From: an uncultured Clostridia bacterium
GTDB taxonomy: Bacteria > Bacillota > Clostridia > Christensenellales > CAG-138
NCBI GenBank assembly: GCA_937894955.1
Contig: CALAXO010000200.1
Coordinates: 1-9,217 of the forward strand
Direction: 5' to 3'
Length of the DNA: 9,217 nt
Below the pieces are notes generated by a model, which saw nothing but the letters and a program-made list of their open reading frames with translations, was not told where the DNA came from and did not search any database. The translations under genes were made by a program, and so were the position numbers. This document shows, one piece after another, positions 1-7,812 of the stretch (position 1 is the stretch's first letter; the number at the start of each line of letters is the position of its first letter).

Positions 1-820
1 CAGTCATTCCCTGGTTGCCGCTTCCGGAAACTATGATGACGGGCAGCTCACAGCCGCTCATGCGTGCATCGCTTCCGGCTGCGGGAGCCGCCGCTGCACG
101 AATTTTAACATCATTACCGTATGTTTTCAGCAGAATTCTGCCGACGTTTGCGCCGTAATCGTGCGCAAGGCCGACGGCGGAAATTGCAGAATTATACTGA
201 ATCTGTCTGCGGATGGTGTCGCCGATGTCCGAGAGGTCAACCGTATCGGCAAAATCAACGATTTCGGAAATCGTCATTGCATCTTTTTCAGTGACGAGTG
301 CATTTTCGGATTTTTCAAAAGTAACGCTTTCGGGTGCGTAAACAACTTCACCGTTTTTTTCAATCAGCACGATATTTGTGTGATAATCAGTAATTCGAAT
401 GCGAACACTGTCGTTGCCCGCAAAAACCGTAAGGTCTATGTCAAAAACAAGGTCATTGTCGGCCGGACGAACGATGATATTGTGCAGCTCAAGAAAATCC
501 AAAATGCGCTGCTTGCCGTTTTCATCGACATCGGCAATTACTTCGAGAACTTTCGAAGCATCGCCTGCAGCAATGCCCGCTGCTGCGGCCGCTTCGATTC
601 CGCGCAGTCCGCCTGTGTTCGGAACAACAACGCTTTTAACGTTTTTTATGATATTTCCGCTGACGTAAATTACAACCTTTTCAGGCAGCTTTCCGAGCAC
701 CGAGTGTGCCTTTGCGGCAGCAAACGCAATTGCGATGGGTTCGGTGCAGCCTGCCGCAGGAACCAACTCGGATTTCAGCACTTCGATGTATGAAGTGTAC
801 TTCTTATCGCTTTTTAACAT
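1..820 (-). CDS. cyuA: L-cysteine desulfidase / UPF0597 family protein, N-terminal two thirds (runs off left edge)
   Basis: Reading the minus strand from ATG at 820 gives 273 uninterrupted codons that run off the window edge. The protein begins MLKSDKKYTSYIEVLKSELV and then shows the family hallmark PAAGCTEP (residues 21-28, Cys25). Later come the glycine/alanine-rich NTGGLRGIEAAAAAGIAAGD stretch, DARMSGCELP with Cys257, and GSGNQGM (266-272). These match the YhaM/CyuA/CdsB family, related to the iron-sulfur L-serine dehydratase alpha chain, which breaks L-cysteine to pyruvate, sulfide and ammonia using a [4Fe-4S] cluster. Family members are about 400-440 residues, so roughly 150 residues, including further expected cluster cysteines, lie outside. 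No signal peptide is seen, so it should be cytosolic. The gene is divergent from glmS and has its own promoter. An AAAGG lies 13 bases before the ATG, a long spacing, so start and translation strength are less certain than the family call. Choosing serine versus cysteine as substrate is inference. Confidence 0.9.
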   Translation of the reverse strand, partial: MLKSDKKYTSYIEVLKSELVPAAGCTEPIAIAFAAAKAHSVLGKLPEKVVIYVSGNIIKNVKSVVVPNTGGLRGIEAAAAAGIAAGDASKVLEVIADVDENGKQRILDFLELHNIIVRPADNDLVFDIDLTVFAGNDSVRIRITDYHTNIVLIEKNGEVVYAPESVTFEKSENALVTEKDAMTISEIVDFADTVDLSDIGDTIRRQIQYNSAISAVGLAHDYGANVGRILLKTYGNDVKIRAAAAPAAGSDARMSGCELPVIIVSGSGNQGMT

Positions 821-874
821 TATAACATCGTTACCTTTACCGTATTGCGCCGTTTCGAACACGGCTTCACATAT

Positions 875-904
875 ATTATAACAGAAAAGGACAGCTTTCG
901 GCAA
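875..904 (-). promoter_or_regulatory. Housekeeping-type promoter for the cyuA-like gene
   Basis: On the minus strand, TTGCCG (904-899, 4/6 to TTGACA) is followed by an 18-base spacer and a perfect TATAAT (880-875). Transcription would start near 868, leaving a leader of about 48 bases before the ATG at 820. No operator or riboswitch-like structure was recognised in the leader. Confidence 0.6.
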
Positions 905-990
905 CAGGAAAATTCGCATTGCACTTTCATCTTTTTCCGCCGTTTTGCGTATTCGTTTTGACATTTATTGAAAAACAGAAAATTCAGCCT

Positions 991-1018
991 TTTATTTCCT
1001 CACGAAAAGTTGTATAAT
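991..1018 (+). promoter_or_regulatory. Probable glmS promoter (strong -10, weak -35)
   Basis: A perfect TATAAT lies at 1013-1018. The best -35 at normal spacing is weak (TTTATT at 991-996, 16-base spacer). A better TTGACA at 958-963 is too far from this -10 to pair with it. A start near 1025 would leave a leader of only about 24 bases, followed by AAGGAGG at 1034-1040 and an 8-base gap to the ATG. That leader is too short to hold a glmS ribozyme. Confidence 0.5.
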
Positions 1019-1048
1019 GATATGGATGATATTAAGGAGGCATAAACT

Positions 1049-2875
1049 ATGTGCGGCATAGTCGGCTATATTGGAGAAAAAAAAGCAACTCCCATCCTTT
1101 TGGACGCTTTAGAAAAGCTTGAATACCGCGGTTACGATTCCGCGGGAATAGCTCTCGTGTCCGAAAAAGGAATAAACGTTTTTAAAACACGCGGCAGAAT
1201 TGCCGATTTACGAAAAATAATCGATGCTGCTCCGGCAGATGATTCCTGCGTCGGCATAGGCCATACCCGTTGGGCAACGCACGGTGAACCTTCCGATTTG
1301 AATGCTCATCCGCACAGATCAAAAAGCGGCAGAGTTGCGGTCGTTCACAACGGTATTGTTGAAAACTATCTTGAACTTAGGCAGTTTTTGACCGAACACG
1401 GGTACAGCTTCTCAACCGAGACAGATTCGGAAGTTGTTTCCGAACTTATTGACTACTACTACAGCGGTGACCCTGTTGCGGCTGTCCGCATTGCTGAAAG
1501 CAAGATAAGCGGCTCGTATTCACTCGGGATACTGTTCAAGGATTATCCTTGGCAGATTATTGCCATGCGTAAGGACAGCCCGCTTATTATAGGAGCAGGC
1601 AAAGATGAGAACTTTATTGCGTCCGATATTCCCGCAATTCTTAAGCATACACGCGATGTATACAGGCTTGGAGAGCGTGAGCTTGCAATACTTACAAAGG
1701 TTGGTGTTACCGTCATTAATTCTTACGGCGAACGTGTAAATTGCGTTTATGAACACATTGACTGGGATGCAAGCGCAGCCGAAAAGGGCGGATACCCGCA
1801 TTTTATGATTAAAGAAATCATGGAACAGCCGGAAGCAATTGCAAAAACGATTGCTCCGCGCATTGCGAACGGCAGAATCGAGCTCGGCTTTAAACATATT
1901 ACTGTCGAAATGCTGAAAAAAGTGAATTCAATTAAGATCATCGGCTGCGGTTCGGCTTACCATGTCGGCTTTGTTGCGGGTTATTTCATGCGTGCTGCTT
2001 TGCGCATTCCTGTTGAGCCTGTTCTCGCTTCCGAGTTTCGTTACGACGATCCGATAGTTGATGAGAGCACACTCGCCATCGTTATCAGCCAATCGGGCGA
2101 GACGTTGGATACGCTTTACGGACTGCGCGAAGCAAAAAAACGCGGAGCAAAGACCATTGCAATCGTGAACGTCGTCGGCAGCACAATTGCAAACGAAAGT
2201 GAAGATGTTCTTTACACTTGGGCCGGTCCCGAAATTGCCGTTGCCACAACAAAGGCATACAGCACGCAGCTTGTGCTTATCCATCTTTTGATGCTGTGCA
2301 TTGCGCAAGCTCAAGACAAGATGAGCGAACGACAAATCGCGCATGAAATTGAATGCCTTGAAAAAGTGCCCGAGCAGCTTAAATTCATGCTGTCGAACGT
2401 TGAGCAGATTCAGTTCCTTGCATCGCAGTTTTTCAACGGGCATGACATGTTCTTCATCGGGAGAAATATCGATTACGCGCTTTCTCTTGAAGCATCGCTG
2501 AAGCTTAAAGAAATTTCTTATATTCATTCCGAAGCATATGCTGCGGGAGAATTGAAGCACGGAACTATTTCACTCATTGAGAACGGCACGCTTGTTATCG
2601 CACTGTGTACATACAGGCCACTGCTCGAAAAAATGATCTCAAACATCAAAGAGGTCAAAGCACGCGGAGCAAGTGTCATTGCCGTCATTAACGAAGACGA
2701 CACACAGACCGAAAATGTTGCAGACTATGCGATAAGAATTGCCGAATGCGAAAGTATTGCAACACCATCGCTCACAATTGTACCGCTGCAGTTGTTTGCA
2801 TATTACATTGCTTCGCTTAAGGGTTGCGATATCGATAAGCCCAGAAACCTTGCGAAATCCGTAACCGTTGAATAA
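1049..2875 (+). CDS. glmS: Glutamine--fructose-6-phosphate aminotransferase (isomerizing)
   Basis: This 608-residue protein converts fructose-6-phosphate plus glutamine to glucosamine-6-phosphate plus glutamate, the first step towards UDP-GlcNAc, peptidoglycan and teichoic acids. The N-terminal class II glutaminase domain starts MCGIVGYIG, with Cys2 as the nucleophile exposed after Met removal. It carries LEYRGYDSAG (25-33), HTRWATHG (72-79) and HNGIVENY (from His100). Two SIS sugar-isomerase domains follow: GCGSAYH (299-305) and SQSGETLDT in the first, GRN (471-473), EASLKLKEISYIHSEAYAAG and ELKHG (501-505, His504) in the second. The C-terminus LAKSVTVE is the near-invariant family ending, with the catalytic lysine at 603. 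Length equals that of E. coli GlmS. The start is fixed by AAGGAGG eight bases upstream. The gene appears intact. It has its own promoter, and no ribozyme is seen upstream, unlike many Firmicute glmS genes. Confidence 0.98.
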   Translation: MCGIVGYIGEKKATPILLDALEKLEYRGYDSAGIALVSEKGINVFKTRGRIADLRKIIDAAPADDSCVGIGHTRWATHGEPSDLNAHPHRSKSGRVAVVHNGIVENYLELRQFLTEHGYSFSTETDSEVVSELIDYYYSGDPVAAVRIAESKISGSYSLGILFKDYPWQIIAMRKDSPLIIGAGKDENFIASDIPAILKHTRDVYRLGERELAILTKVGVTVINSYGERVNCVYEHIDWDASAAEKGGYPHFMIKEIMEQPEAIAKTIAPRIANGRIELGFKHITVEMLKKVNSIKIIGCGSAYHVGFVAGYFMRAALRIPVEPVLASEFRYDDPIVDESTLAIVISQSGETLDTLYGLREAKKRGAKTIAIVNVVGSTIANESEDVLYTWAGPEIAVATTKAYSTQLVLIHLLMLCIAQAQDKMSERQIAHEIECLEKVPEQLKFMLSNVEQIQFLASQFFNGHDMFFIGRNIDYALSLEASLKLKEISYIHSEAYAAGELKHGTISLIENGTLVIALCTYRPLLEKMISNIKEVKARGASVIAVINEDDTQTENVADYAIRIAECESIATPSLTIVPLQLFAYYIASLKGCDIDKPRNLAKSVTVE

Positions 2876-2896
2876 AAAGCATTTTTAAAGCAATAT

Positions 2897-2927
2897 GGCG
2901 CGGCTGCATACGTTTTGAAGCTGCGCC
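2897..2927 (+). other. Imperfect inverted repeat between glmS and the phosphorylase pseudogene
   Basis: GGCGCGGCT (2897-2905) can pair with AGCTGCGCC (2919-2927): nine base pairs including one G-T wobble, with a 13-base loop. No T-tract follows, so it is not a standard intrinsic terminator. It may be a processing or mRNA-stability hairpin at the glmS 3' end, or a weak attenuator. Function is unproven. Confidence 0.4.
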
Positions 2928-2960
2928 GATGCAACATAATTCCGATAGGGAGCTGTCAAT

Positions 2961-4248
2961 ATGATTATTACAGAAATAATTGAAAAGAAGCGCTACGGAC
3001 ATGTGCTCAAACCTGAAGAAATCGACTTCATGATAAACGGACTCGTAAACGGTGAAGTTGCGGACTATCAAATGACTTCATTTATGATGGCGATCTGCTG
3101 CCGTGGCATGAACGAAGCAGAGACTGCAGCTTTGACAAAGGCAATGATCGATTCCGGCGATACGGTTGATTTGTCCGATGTTCCGGGAATTAAAGTTGAT
3201 AAGCATTCAACCGGCGGTGTCGGAGACACTACAACTCTTGTTGTTGCGCCGCTTGTTGCGGCCTGCGGCGGCACGGTTGCAAAAATGTCCGGCAGAGGGC
3301 TTGCTCACTCCGGCGGCACTCTCGACAAACTTGAATCAATTCCCGGAGTTTGTGTTGAACAGCCGCTCGAACGATTTAAACAAATCGTTCGTGATATCGG
3401 CCTTTGCGTTATCGGTCAATCTGCCGATCTTGATCCTGCGGATAAAAAAATGTATGCGCTGCGCGATGTCAGCGGAACGGTAAAAAGCATTCCGCTCATT
3501 GCCTCGAGCAGGAACAGATGCAATCGTTCTTGACGTCAAAACCGGCAACGGCGCATTCATGGAAAAAATTGAAGAGGCGGTTGAACTTGCCTCCGAAATG
3601 GTTGCAATCGGAAAAAACATGAACAAAAGAACCGTTGCGCTCATCACTGACATGAGTCGCCCGCTCGGAATGGCTGTCGGAAACGGTCTTGAGATGCGGG
3701 AAGCAATTCAGGTTCTTCGCGGTGATGTTCCGGTGGATGACCAGCTTGTACGCGTTTGTTTTGCGCTTGCAGGAAACATGCTGAAGCTTTCGGGTCTTAC
3801 AGACAGTGTCGAAACCGCCGTTCCGAAATTGCAGGCTGTGATAAAATCAGGAGCTGCATTGAATAAGCTTCGTGAAATGATTGAACAGCTCGGCGGTGAT
3901 ACTTCTTACATTGACGAACCTGATAAATTGGTCAATACACGCCGCATTGTTCCTGTACTTGCTCCCCGCTCGGGTTACATCGGTGCGATGGATGCAAAAC
4001 AAATCGGACTCGCTTCACTTCTCATAGGAGCGGGACGGGAACATGTTTCCGACAGTATCGACCCTGCTGTCGGAATTCTGATGCGCAAGCGGTACGGTGA
4101 CAAAGTTTCCTGCGGAGAAGCGTTTGCAAGCATGTATGTCAATGACGAGCGGAATCTCGCCCAAGCACTGGACATGCTGGTTTCAGCAGTTGAAATATCA
4201 GTATCCCAACCGCCTGAAATGAAGCTGATTTACAAAACGATCGAATGA
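2961..4248 (+). pseudogene. pdp: Pyrimidine-nucleoside phosphorylase, disrupted by a ~23-bp internal deletion and frameshift
   Basis: An intact protein would cleave uridine/thymidine with phosphate to base and (deoxy)ribose-1-phosphate. The first frame (2961-3533) encodes the N-terminal part: [12 protein letters not shown] (78-89), the family signature [16 protein letters not shown] (110-125), and KMYALRDV with Arg168. It ends correctly at IPLIASS (Ser183 = codon 3507-3509), then runs seven foreign residues to a stop. The second frame (from 3508) resumes exactly with [17 protein letters not shown] and continues to the family's usual C-terminus at 4248. Relatives carry about eight residues (IMSKKIAA type) at the junction, where only one base remains, so about 23 bases are missing. 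The lost stretch contains the base-binding lysine (Lys187 in Geobacillus numbering). Restoring it gives about 436 residues, the normal length. AGGGAG lies eight bases before the ATG. The second half's only start at the junction is a TTG at 3499 with no ribosome binding site. Neither half has other damage, suggesting a recent loss or, less likely, an assembly error. The symbol deoA is also used for this family. Confidence 0.93.
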
Positions 4249-4301
4249 GCCGGCTACGAATTCGTGATCGGAATATCAGGGCTCTTTTCGCGGGTTCAAA
4301 T

Positions 4302-4306
4302 GAGGA
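4302..4306 (+). promoter_or_regulatory. Ribosome binding site fixing the TTG start of queA
   Basis: GAGGA followed by an 8-base spacer leads to TTG at 4315. The family-typical N-terminus [11 protein letters not shown] is read directly from that codon, so TTG is the start rather than a later ATG. Confidence 0.7.
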
Positions 4307-4314
4307 AATAACGA

Positions 4315-5337
4315 TTGAAAACGAGTGAATTTTACTATGATTTACCGAAAGAACTGATTGCTCAGTCTCCCGCCGAGTGCCGCAGCGCATCACGCCTTTT
4401 GGTTTACAACCGTACGACAAAAGGAACTGAAGACAAGGTCTTTTCAGACATTATAAACTACCTTAATCCCGGAGATGTTCTTGTTCGCAACACAACGCGG
4501 GTTATTCCTGCAAGGCTTTACGGTACGCGCCCCGAAACCGGCGGGAAAATGGAGTTTCTGCTGCTTCGCAGAATCGATGAAAAACACTGGGAATGCCTTG
4601 TGAAGCCAGGAAGACGTGCAAAATTGGGGCTGACGTTCAAAATCAGCGATGAGCTTTCGGCAAGCGTTACAGAAATGCTTGAAGACGGGAACAGGATCAT
4701 CCGGCTGAATTATGACGGAATTTTTGAGGAAATTCTCGATCGAGCGGGCGAGATGCCGCTTCCGCCGTACATTACGGAAAGGTTGGATGACAAAACCCGT
4801 TATCAGACGGTTTATGCAAAAGAAAACGGATCGGCTGCTGCGCCGACAGCCGGACTGCACTTTACCGATGAGCTGCTTTCGCGCATATCTGAAAAGGGTA
4901 TTGATATTGTTGATGTTCTTTTGCATGTGGGACTTGGCACATTTCGCCCGGTTTCCGTCGAAAACGTTGAGGAACATCATATGCACTCGGAACACTATGA
5001 GTGCACACAGGATGCGGCGGACAGAATCAATCGCGCACGCGCAAACGGTGGAAGGATAATTGCAGTCGGAACAACAAGCTGCCGCACGCTCGAGAGCATT
5101 ACTGACGAAAACGGAATTGTTCATCCCGGAAGCGGATCAACCGACATATTCATAACCCCGGGATACAGATTCAAGGCCGTGGATGCACTCATAACAAATT
5201 TTCACCTTCCGGAGTCAACGCTTCTGATGCTCATCAGTGCGTTTTCATCCCGTGAAGAGGTGATGCGGATTTATAAACATGCCGTTGAAGAACGTTATCG
5301 CTTTTTCTCGTTCGGAGACGCATCATTCTTCATTTAA
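4315..5337 (+). CDS. queA: S-adenosylmethionine:tRNA ribosyltransferase-isomerase
   Basis: QueA transfers and isomerises the ribosyl part of S-adenosylmethionine onto 7-aminomethyl-7-deazaguanine at tRNA position 34, making epoxyqueuosine. The 340-residue length is normal for the family (about 340-350). Recognisable family segments are the N-terminus [19 protein letters not shown] with SRLLV (26-30), [11 protein letters not shown] (58-68), PTAGLHFT (177-184), [13 protein letters not shown] (202-214), GTTSCRTLE (252-260), [16 protein letters not shown] (295-310) and the terminal YRFFSFGDA. The start is TTG, supported by GAGGA eight bases upstream. The gene follows the broken phosphorylase by 66 bases and precedes tgt by about 100 bases. 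The queA-tgt pairing is a common queuosine arrangement, here without the ruvAB genes that often precede it in Firmicutes. The reading frame is undamaged. If transcription comes through the pseudogene upstream, the frameshift could have polar effects. Confidence 0.97.
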   Translation: MKTSEFYYDLPKELIAQSPAECRSASRLLVYNRTTKGTEDKVFSDIINYLNPGDVLVRNTTRVIPARLYGTRPETGGKMEFLLLRRIDEKHWECLVKPGRRAKLGLTFKISDELSASVTEMLEDGNRIIRLNYDGIFEEILDRAGEMPLPPYITERLDDKTRYQTVYAKENGSAAAPTAGLHFTDELLSRISEKGIDIVDVLLHVGLGTFRPVSVENVEEHHMHSEHYECTQDAADRINRARANGGRIIAVGTTSCRTLESITDENGIVHPGSGSTDIFITPGYRFKAVDALITNFHLPESTLLMLISAFSSREEVMRIYKHAVEERYRFFSFGDASFFI

Positions 5338-5365
5338 AAAAGCTTAGGCTGAAGTAATTGCAGGC

Positions 5366-5395
5366 TTGATTTTTTATAAATAAACGATAGATAAT
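5366..5395 (+). promoter_or_regulatory. Candidate promoter for tgt-tsaE-tsaB
   Basis: TTGATT (5366-5371, 4/6 to TTGACA) and GATAAT (5390-5395, 5/6 to TATAAT) are separated by 18 bases, in the 102-base gap between queA and tgt. A start near 5402 would give a leader of about 38 bases. The gap is A+T-rich, so a chance match is possible. Confidence 0.4.
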
Positions 5396-5426
5396 AATGC
5401 CTGGTATATTTCCGGCATTCTTCAAC

Positions 5427-5431
5427 AGGAG
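5427..5431 (+). promoter_or_regulatory. Ribosome binding site selecting the ATG start of tgt
   Basis: AGGAG followed by an 8-base spacer leads to ATG at 5440. Its last base is the G of an in-frame GTG at 5431, which would lengthen the protein by three residues. The site can serve the ATG but not the overlapping GTG. Confidence 0.75.
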
Positions 5432-5439
5432 TGAAATTA

Positions 5440-6558
5440 ATGGACCAACCCGTAAGATATGAACTTGTAAAAACAGACAGCCGAACCGGCGCACGTCTCG
5501 GCAAGCTGCACACGCCTCACGGCGTTATTGATACTCCGTGTTTCATGTGTGTCGGAACGCAGGCGACCGTCAAGGCAATGACGCCCAGAGACTTAAAGGA
5601 AATAGGTGCCGGAATCATGCTTTCCAATACTTATCATCTGCACCTTCGCCCGGGTCATGAACTGGTGCGCGAAGCAGGCGGACTGCACGAGTTTTCCCGG
5701 TGGCACGGACCAATGTTGACCGACAGCGGCGGATTTCAGGTTTTCAGCCTTGCTTCAATGAACAAAATTCATGAGGAGGGAGTCGAATTCAGCTCTCATA
5801 TTGACGGCCATAAAATGTTTTTCACGCCTGAGTATGTAATGGAAATTGAGCAGGCTCTCGGTGCGGATATTGCGATGGCGTTTGATGAATGCGCACCTGC
5901 TGACTGTGACCGCAGCTACACAATAGCTGCAATGAACAGAACTCATCGCTGGGCAAAGCGCTGTAAGGAAAGTCACACACGCGAAGATCAGGCTCTGTTC
6001 GGAATCGTGCAGGGAGGCATGTTCGCCGATCTTCGGATTGAGAGTGCAAAAGTATTAAGCGATCTAGATTTTCCCGGGTACGGAATCGGAGGGCTTTCCG
6101 TTGGGGAACCAAAACCTGTTATGTACGAAATGCTTGAACAGCTTATGCCGCATATGCCGGTGAACAAGCCGCATTATCTGATGGGAGTCGGAAGTCCGGA
6201 TTGCCTGGTTGAAGGTGCAATGCGCGGAATCGACATGTTTGACTGCGTTTTGCAGACCCGCTCCGCCCGCAACGGACTTGCATTCACTTTTGACGGCAAA
6301 AAAATGCTTCGTAATGCAGAATTCGCCCATGATTTTCGCCCTGTTGAAGATGAGTGCGATTGTTATGCCTGCCGCAATTTCAGTCGTGCATATATACGGC
6401 ATCTCATTAAAGCCGGGGAGATCCTTGCTGCACAGCTTATCACAATGCATAATTTACGGTTTACGTATCGTTTGATGGAAAAGATTCGCGATGCAATCAG
6501 TGAAGACAGGCTCACTGAGCTTCGAAACGAACTGCTGTTAAGAGGTACATTCAATTGA
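5440..6558 (+). CDS. tgt: Queuine/preQ1 tRNA-guanine transglycosylase
   Basis: Tgt exchanges guanine 34 of GUN-anticodon tRNAs for preQ1, the substrate QueA then extends. From ATG 5440 the protein has 372 residues, the usual bacterial length. Visible family features are [11 protein letters not shown] (62-72), [10 protein letters not shown] with the general-acid Asp95, the FGIVQGG segment (187-193), [10 protein letters not shown] (215-224) and MGVGSPDCL (248-256). The nucleophile segment is [17 protein letters not shown] (263-279) with Asp268. The zinc site CDCYAC plus MHNL supplies Cys306, Cys308, Cys311 and His337. The residue after VL in the nucleophile segment is Gln where many homologues have Pro, a minor variation. 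AGGAG eight bases upstream chooses the ATG over the in-frame GTG at 5431. The stop codon overlaps the TTG start of tsaE, implying translational coupling. preQ1 synthesis genes (queCDEF) are not in the window. Confidence 0.97.
   Translation: MDQPVRYELVKTDSRTGARLGKLHTPHGVIDTPCFMCVGTQATVKAMTPRDLKEIGAGIMLSNTYHLHLRPGHELVREAGGLHEFSRWHGPMLTDSGGFQVFSLASMNKIHEEGVEFSSHIDGHKMFFTPEYVMEIEQALGADIAMAFDECAPADCDRSYTIAAMNRTHRWAKRCKESHTREDQALFGIVQGGMFADLRIESAKVLSDLDFPGYGIGGLSVGEPKPVMYEMLEQLMPHMPVNKPHYLMGVGSPDCLVEGAMRGIDMFDCVLQTRSARNGLAFTFDGKKMLRNAEFAHDFRPVEDECDCYACRNFSRAYIRHLIKAGEILAAQLITMHNLRFTYRLMEKIRDAISEDRLTELRNELLLRGTFN
6540..6545 (+). promoter_or_regulatory. Ribosome binding site supporting the TTG start of tsaE
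   Basis: AAGAGG inside the last codons of tgt, nine bases before TTG at 6555. No ATG lies in frame until codon 31, which would remove the beginning of the conserved fold, so the TTG is preferred. Confidence 0.6.
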
Positions 6559-7082
6559 GCAATGAAAAAAACTCCGTTTCGTTAAAAGTTGAGCAATCAA
6601 ACGAAGTTAGTAAACTTCAGTTTAAGATTTGTTCGGAAAATGCAATGCTGAAGTTCGGACAAACCGTCGCCAAAGAACTCTTTCCCGGGGCATTTATTGC
6701 ATTGTTCGGTGATCTCGGAGTCGGAAAAACCACATTTGTGCGCGGCATAGCTGCTGAACTTCTAATTGACGATATTGCGAGTCCTACGTTTACCATCGTT
6801 CGAAGTCACAGGGGCTCTGCGCTTTCACTCGACCATTTTGATGCCTATCGTTTGGCAGATTTTGATGAACTGTTCGCCATAGGTTATCAGGACTATCTTG
6901 ATTCCGAAAGCGTTATTGTTATGGAATGGTGCGAGAATGTTCCGGAAGCTTTGCCTTATGAACGACTCGAACTTCACTTGTTCGGCAGCGGTTCGGAGCC
7001 GCGCAGCGTTGAGGTGCTTGCTTTCGGTGAAAAATATGAAGATTTATTGAGCAAGATTGCTGATACATACGGGAAAGGTTGA
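6555..7082 (+). CDS. tsaE: tRNA threonylcarbamoyladenosine biosynthesis ATPase TsaE
   Basis: TsaE is the P-loop ATPase of the bacterial t6A machine. It binds the TsaB-TsaD dimer and resets it so that threonylcarbamoyl is added repeatedly to A37 of ANN-decoding tRNAs. The 175-residue product has the Walker A GDLGVGKT (52-59), SPTFT (76-80), HFDAYRL (94-100), a YQDYL segment (111-115) and [13 protein letters not shown] (122-134), the usual TsaE order. About 20 poorly conserved residues precede the core, making it slightly longer than typical (about 150-160). The TTG start overlaps the tgt stop (TTGA) and has AAGAGG nine bases upstream. The stop is followed after one base by the tsaB ATG. The tsaE-tsaB pairing supports the assignment independently of the motifs. 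Confidence 0.95.
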   Translation: MSNEKNSVSLKVEQSNEVSKLQFKICSENAMLKFGQTVAKELFPGAFIALFGDLGVGKTTFVRGIAAELLIDDIASPTFTIVRSHRGSALSLDHFDAYRLADFDELFAIGYQDYLDSESVIVMEWCENVPEALPYERLELHLFGSGSEPRSVEVLAFGEKYEDLLSKIADTYGKG

Positions 7083-7083
7083 T

Positions 7084-7746
7084 ATGATTATTCTTGCTGT
7101 TTCAACATCCGCAAAATATCCGTCTGCAGCTCTGTGCTCGGACTCCGATTCAAGCCGCAGAACAATAATTGTGCAGACAGACGAAAGCGGAAAGCCGCAC
7201 TCGGTGTCGCTTATGCCGCTGATTGACAATATGCTCGAAGGAGCCGATTTACAGCTGTCGGACATTGATCTTTTTGCTGTTGATGCGGGGCCTGGTTCAT
7301 TTACCGGTGTTCGTATCGGCGTTACAACCGTGAATGCATTTGCATATGCTGAAAATAAGCCTATTGCAGCTGTCAGCTCGCTTGCCGCACTTCGCCATGC
7401 GGCGCATGAGCGGTTCGGCAGCAGGATTCTTTGTATGCTGGACGCACGGAACGGCAACGGTTATGCTGCTGTTTATAAAGGAGAAGAATGTGTCGTTCAC
7501 CCTTGCGCGTGTGTTCAAAAGGAAATGCTCGATTCACTATCTGACAGCGAATATATTGCAGTCGGTGATTGCTGCGGAAATCGCAACAGCGTCAACGCGG
7601 GTCTTGTGATTGCTGAAGTCCTTGCCCGACATGCTGACGGCAGCCTCAGAACCTGCAATTATGCCGCTCCCATGTATCTTCGCCCATCTCAAGCCGAGCG
7701 CATGGCACAAACAGAGCAAATATGTGATCCATTTTCAGTAATTTAA
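7084..7746 (+). CDS. tsaB: tRNA threonylcarbamoyladenosine biosynthesis protein TsaB
   Basis: TsaB is the catalytically inactive ASKHA-fold partner that holds TsaD in the t6A synthesis complex. The 220-residue protein starts MIILAVSTSAKYPSAALC, where many homologues read DTS instead of STS. It continues with KPHSVSLMPLIDNML (37-51) and the diagnostic AGPGSFTGVRIGVT (68-81), and ends MYLRPSQAERMAQ, a usual TsaB C-terminal motif. ATG 7084 is chosen because GGGAAAGG lies just upstream and it follows the tsaE stop by one base; an in-frame TTG at 7057 would run into tsaE without family similarity. In many bacteria rimI and tsaD follow tsaB. Here the transcript ends in a strong terminator directly after tsaB, so tsaD must lie elsewhere if the pathway is complete. 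Confidence 0.95.
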   Translation: MIILAVSTSAKYPSAALCSDSDSSRRTIIVQTDESGKPHSVSLMPLIDNMLEGADLQLSDIDLFAVDAGPGSFTGVRIGVTTVNAFAYAENKPIAAVSSLAALRHAAHERFGSRILCMLDARNGNGYAAVYKGEECVVHPCACVQKEMLDSLSDSEYIAVGDCCGNRNSVNAGLVIAEVLARHADGSLRTCNYAAPMYLRPSQAERMAQTEQICDPFSVI

Positions 7747-7754
7747 ACTGCAAG

Positions 7755-7787
7755 AGAAGCCGCGCGCATATGCATGCGGCTTCTTTT
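7755..7787 (+). terminator. Intrinsic terminator after tsaB
   Basis: AGAAGCCGC (7755-7763) pairs perfectly with GCGGCTTCT (7776-7784) around a 12-base loop, followed by TTTT and, after three bases, TTT. The minus-strand side lacks a good T-run, so it ends the plus-strand operon better than the convergent spoIIID transcript, although it could slow both. Confidence 0.9.
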
Positions 7788-7812
7788 GACTTTCTGCAAA
7801 ATTTTATGCCGA

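Noticed and set aside
161..793. Plus-strand 210-codon open frame
   Set aside because: It lies antisense to the cyuA-like gene, whose minus-strand translation has clear family motifs; the plus-strand protein resembles nothing I know and lacks a convincing ribosome binding site.
3499..4248. Separate downstream gene or programmed frameshift giving a two-part phosphorylase
   Set aside because: The junction lacks about eight conserved residues including a substrate-binding lysine, there is no slippery heptamer or stimulatory signal, and the TTG at 3499 has no ribosome binding site. A deletion explains everything.
5396..5419. Hairpin AATGCC/GGCATT before tgt as a terminator or preQ1 riboswitch
   Set aside because: Only 6-8 pairs with a bulge, no T-run after it, and no recognisable preQ1 aptamer; it overlaps the likely start of transcription.
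5431..5439. GTG start for tgt
   Set aside because: The G of the GTG is the last base of the AGGAG ribosome binding site, which is correctly spaced for ATG 5440 instead.
7057..7083. Upstream TTG start for tsaB
   Set aside because: It would add nine residues overlapping tsaE with no family similarity; ATG 7084 has GGGAAAGG just upstream.
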